Shown piece by piece: positions 60,582 through 64,000 of a stretch of DNA of 64,000 nt (position 1 is the first letter of the stretch; every line of letters starts with the position of its first letter). The notes beneath the pieces are model-generated. The model was not told the origin of the DNA and searched no databases. It saw only the letters and a list, made by a program, of their open reading frames with translations. A program made the translations under genes and the position numbers. Source of the stretch: Archegozetes longisetosus (lineage: Eukaryota > Arthropoda > Arachnida > Sarcoptiformes > Trhypochthoniidae); assembly GCA_018873245.2 (NCBI GenBank), contig JAEMBT020000002.1:10762001-10826000 (forward strand). The letters are read 5' to 3'.

Positions 60582-63500
60582 ATGATGTCCTCAATCTCTT
60601 CGAGTGCTTCAATCGTTTCGCCAAAACATCAACAATTACAACACGAGGAGATGTTTCATGATATATACCAGAACATGAGCAGCATTCAAATGGATCAAAA
60701 CATGAGACCATCGCGAATGTCAATATCACATGCAAAAGGATTATTAAATATGCCCGGACAGAATAACTGCTTTTTGAACAGCGCTGTTCAGGTAAATAAA
60801 TAGTAATTTGAAATATTGTTTGGAAGCGCTCGAGTAATTTCATTACTGTAATGAGTAATCGACTTAACGTAAAAGTCAGTCACTTCACTACGGAATAGTA
60901 GTAAAGTTGCATTCATTTTGATAGCCTTCAAGTGCATTAATTTTTTCCATCCAAAATAATTTGATTGGCTGGATAATTAGTTTTTCAGCTGAACATGAGT
61001 TATAGGGACTGGGATTTGCTCGCGCGTATCCCTGCTTTGATTCTGCAAAGCTCTGACTCGTCTGACCTTTCGTGGTAGCTCTATGCAAATCAGTTTCACT
61101 TTACCAGGTAAAGGCCCTCAGGGCACTTCAGACCGGGCTAACTATCTATCTATTGTATCAAAAACCCTCCATCTCTCCCTCCTCTCAAAACAGGTCTTTC
61201 GCTAAGATTTTGAGTTGTATTCTCTGAAGCACTTTGAAAAAATATAATTTTCCTATTCATATCAGTTTGATTACGAAATATATGTTTGATCGTTTGAAGA
61301 GTACTAGAAATTGTTTGACTATTTTATTTATAGTTATTTAATGTTGTAATAATACTTGAAAAAGTTAAACAATTGTTTAGTGTTAGCTAAACGCTTTTTG
61401 TTCAGATACTACTTTTGTAGAACTGATTTCTAGTCTCCTACGGATAAATGTATAAAATGACATACGCAGTACTCTGTATTGAAGATAATGCGAACTTTTC
61501 TCTTTTCTACTGGGCCTTGTTTTTGTATTGTCGACTGAATTAGGAAATTAGGTTCACCTCAAATCAGACAATGATCTTGATGTATCTTCAGTAGAATGAT
61601 TTTGCTAAAAGTTTTCACCTGAATAGACAGCTCGTTGTGAAAATATATCTGAATGTTAATTTAGAAACATAACACCTGCAACTCATTGCTTTTAGTGAGA
61701 GCACTATAAACAAAAATTTGATTAATGGCTAAATGTAATTATAGCTTAGAAGCCAAGGCTCTGTTTTCATAACAATTATATCAACTGCTGCTTAAATTAT
61801 TATCTAAACTAAAACTTCGAATTGAACTTAAAAAACTTGGGAACAGAACTGAATAGAGTTAACTAAACTTTGCTCTCATGTCATTTTATTGGCGTATTTC
61901 AATCTAAGAATTAGCATAGATTGGCAATAAGTATAGGTCAGCTTTAAATAATGATTGAACAGTCATACTCTGAGCCATTTCCATGTTACTGTGATATATG
62001 GTTAACACTTAAGATAAACATGAAGCCAATTGCAGGTGTCTTTAATCTCTTAAAACTAAATTCATATGAATTATACCTGTATTTGTCAGTTCGTAGAATC
62101 CATTTGATCTTAAGCTAAAAGGTTCGTATCTGTCTGTTTGTCTGTCTCTCTGTTTAACTTATGATTGTAAATGTCATTATCTTTGGCTACTTTTATCATT
62201 CAAACTTCTTTTAGAGGCATAAGGATCCAGTGACTTAAGTTTGTCAATCATCGTATTAAACTTTAGTTTGAATGACAAATATAAGGCTTTACTTTTATTA
62301 CAGTTGTTTAAAAAATAATTTAAGATTAGAGTACATCTGAAGGTTTGTAGTCTAACATGTAAACCTTATGGCAAGAGACAAACATAGAGTAGGGTGGAGG
62401 TAATCGAAAATAAGTTATTATTCTTTAACCTTGAGTTGAGCCAGTTTTCAGCTTAAGACCCTATCTCCAGAATATTATTGTGGTCTTTATTGTTATCATA
62501 GTTTTAACGTTTTCTATACTACTATTACTTTAATGGCTTAGGACTGACACAGTTTAGAAAATATCTAACGTCAATATTACATGAAATCGATATAATAATA
62601 GTAGACTATCGTAATAAATAAGATTATTTTGCATTCAGGTCTTATGGCATTTAGATATATTTCGAAGAAGTTTTCGCGAACTTAGTGGTCACGCATGTAT
62701 GGCTGACTCATGTATTTTCTGCGCACTAAAGGTACATAATACACAACCGATCACTCAAACCATTATCTATAATCTAATCTAACTTTTAGGAGTTGTTCAA
62801 CCAATTCCAATATAGTGAAGAATCTGCTTTGCCACCTGATGCCTTGCGTTTCGCATTGGCTGAAGCCTTTAGCGATCAGAGAAGGTTTCAGTTAGGCTTT
62901 ATGGACGACGCGGCAGAATGTTTTGTAAGTAATTAAAACCAACAATAACCACATAACTGCTTTTGTGTAATCATTATCTAAACTTAAAAATAGTTGTCAA
63001 TCAAATTTGTTCGCATTTATTATAATTGAATTTTCTGGTCTGTCAGTCAAGCCTTAAGTGCTATATATTATGTTGTAATTTGGACATTCAATTACAAACT
63101 TGGGATAAGATACACAACTTGTCTGACCTCTTTTACAGTCTCACTTCTTGTAATTTGTTTTGACACTATATCAAACTTTCCTATAACTGCACATCAGATC
63201 ATATTTTTTTTATCTCTAATTCTATTGTGTTCTTCAGGAGAATATTTTGCTAAGAATTCACTGTCATATCGCTAATCAAGATTCAGAAGAGATGTATAAC
63301 ACAACTCATTGTCTGCAACATTGTATTCCGCACCAAAAGTTTGCTATGAATCTCATCGAACAGGTATTCAACTAATCTTATTTCTCAGCGCTATATCTCT
63401 TCTATTGTGAATAATTTTTAAATTGAGAAATTGTTCTCTCGTTAAAGATTATTTGTCACTCATGTGGAGCCACTTCAGAGCCATTTCCCTTCACTCAAAT

Positions 63501-64000
63501 GGTTCACTACGTGTCCACTCCTGCCCTATGCGCTCAATCGAAACAATATGATTGCGAAATTGGTATGACCTTTGGAGAGCTCTTAAAAAGTGCGGGCGCC
63601 GTCGGAGATATTCGTGATTGTCCTGTAAGTCAACTTCAAAGCAATTATCTAAACCATAGCGCACACTGGTTATATCAAATTGATCCCCTTTTTTGCTGAT
63701 AGCGTTCTTGCGGTGCAAGAATACAGATTAAAAAATCACTTATTAACAAACCGGACATCGTCAGTATAGGATTGGTTTGGGATTCAGAGCGACCAACAAT
63801 AAATCATATAATGAACGTTTTCCGTGCTATCGGCACTACATTACGATTGCCTGATGTATGTAAAGAATTTCACTTAAAATAATGCTTTTGGCAATATTAA
63901 CATACGTTATAACAGTTAACCCTTATAATTATCGATACAGGTTTTCGATACCACCAGTCAATCGAGATCTACCAACTCCACTGCTCTCCAACTCGTCGGA
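60582..64000 (+). CDS. USP54: USP53/USP54-type ubiquitin hydrolase (echinus-like), 3' truncated by window
   Basis: Seven exons are visible: 60582-60791, 62639-62731, 62790-62924, 63238-63363, 63448-63624, 63703-63855 and 63941 onward. All are phase 0. The window ends inside exon 7 after 318 codons. A short Ser/Met/Gln-rich N-terminus precedes the C19 domain: [20 protein letters not shown] with candidate catalytic Cys63, then [80 protein letters not shown] and [13 protein letters not shown]. This is the USP53/54 signature. Vertebrate USP53/54 were long listed as inactive but have been reported to act on Lys63-linked chains; Drosophila echinus limits cell death in the eye. The His box lies beyond the window, so activity cannot be judged. 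Intron 1 is 1847 nt. Start chosen as the first of two adjacent ATGs. Confidence 0.92.
61100..61124. repeat. Two adjacent short perfect palindromes in USP53/54 intron 1
   Basis: TTTACC-A-GGTAAA (61100-61112) is followed one base later by GCCCT-C-AGGGC (61114-61124). The surrounding 150 bp are more GC-rich than the rest of the intron, suggesting a decayed repeat. Confidence 0.6.

Overview
This is animal nuclear DNA. It is AT-rich and carries spliced protein genes with many very short introns (about 50-75 nt, GT-AG) alongside a few long ones (1.4-2.8 kb). The gene set points to a protostome, most likely an arthropod: an HR96-like nuclear receptor, a Dronc-like CARD caspase, a CXXC-containing TET, and an echinus-type USP53/54. 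An acariform mite would fit the compact, AT-rich style, but that is inference. I see no rRNA, no convincing tRNA, no CRISPR array, no bacterial operon and no recognisable viral or LTR element.

Layout, left to right. (1) NR1-type nuclear receptor, +, 1928-3572. (2) CARD initiator caspase, +, 8233-9989. (3) USP31/USP43-type deubiquitinase, +, 13061-17943. (4) ECSIT, -, 18872-20477. (5) UPF0669/C6orf120 secreted protein, +, 20803-21444, divergent from ECSIT with only 325 bp between start codons. (6) GBF1/garz Arf exchange factor, +, 22398-28559. (7) TET 5-methylcytosine dioxygenase, -, 29156-41958, tail to tail with GBF1. (8) HMGXB4-like HMG-box protein, +, 49594-51285, intronless. (9) MFSD6-like transporter, +, 51764-56064. 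(10) USP53/54 (echinus-like), +, 60582 to beyond the right edge. Exon chains were rebuilt by hand from splice sites, reading phase and protein similarity. Every chain closes in phase except TET.

The genes do not form one pathway. They are conserved housekeeping and regulatory genes: transcription and chromatin (nuclear receptor, TET, HMGXB4), cell death and innate or mitochondrial signalling (caspase, ECSIT), ubiquitin removal (two unrelated USPs), Golgi traffic (GBF1), membrane transport (MFSD6) and secretion (UPF0669).

The most notable points are as follows. The TET gene has an apparent loss of one CT dinucleotide just before the distal iron-binding His segment. The caspase has an unusual DCCRG active site and a stopless 54-nt intron that is easily misread as coding. 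The ECSIT/UPF0669 pair has a short shared promoter with a repeated element. Several non-coding repeats are also present: a GCGTGAG cluster, a perfect 13-bp hairpin, 12-bp and 23-bp tandem arrays, and a tRNA-promoter-like fragment. I did not find a clearly new multi-gene system.
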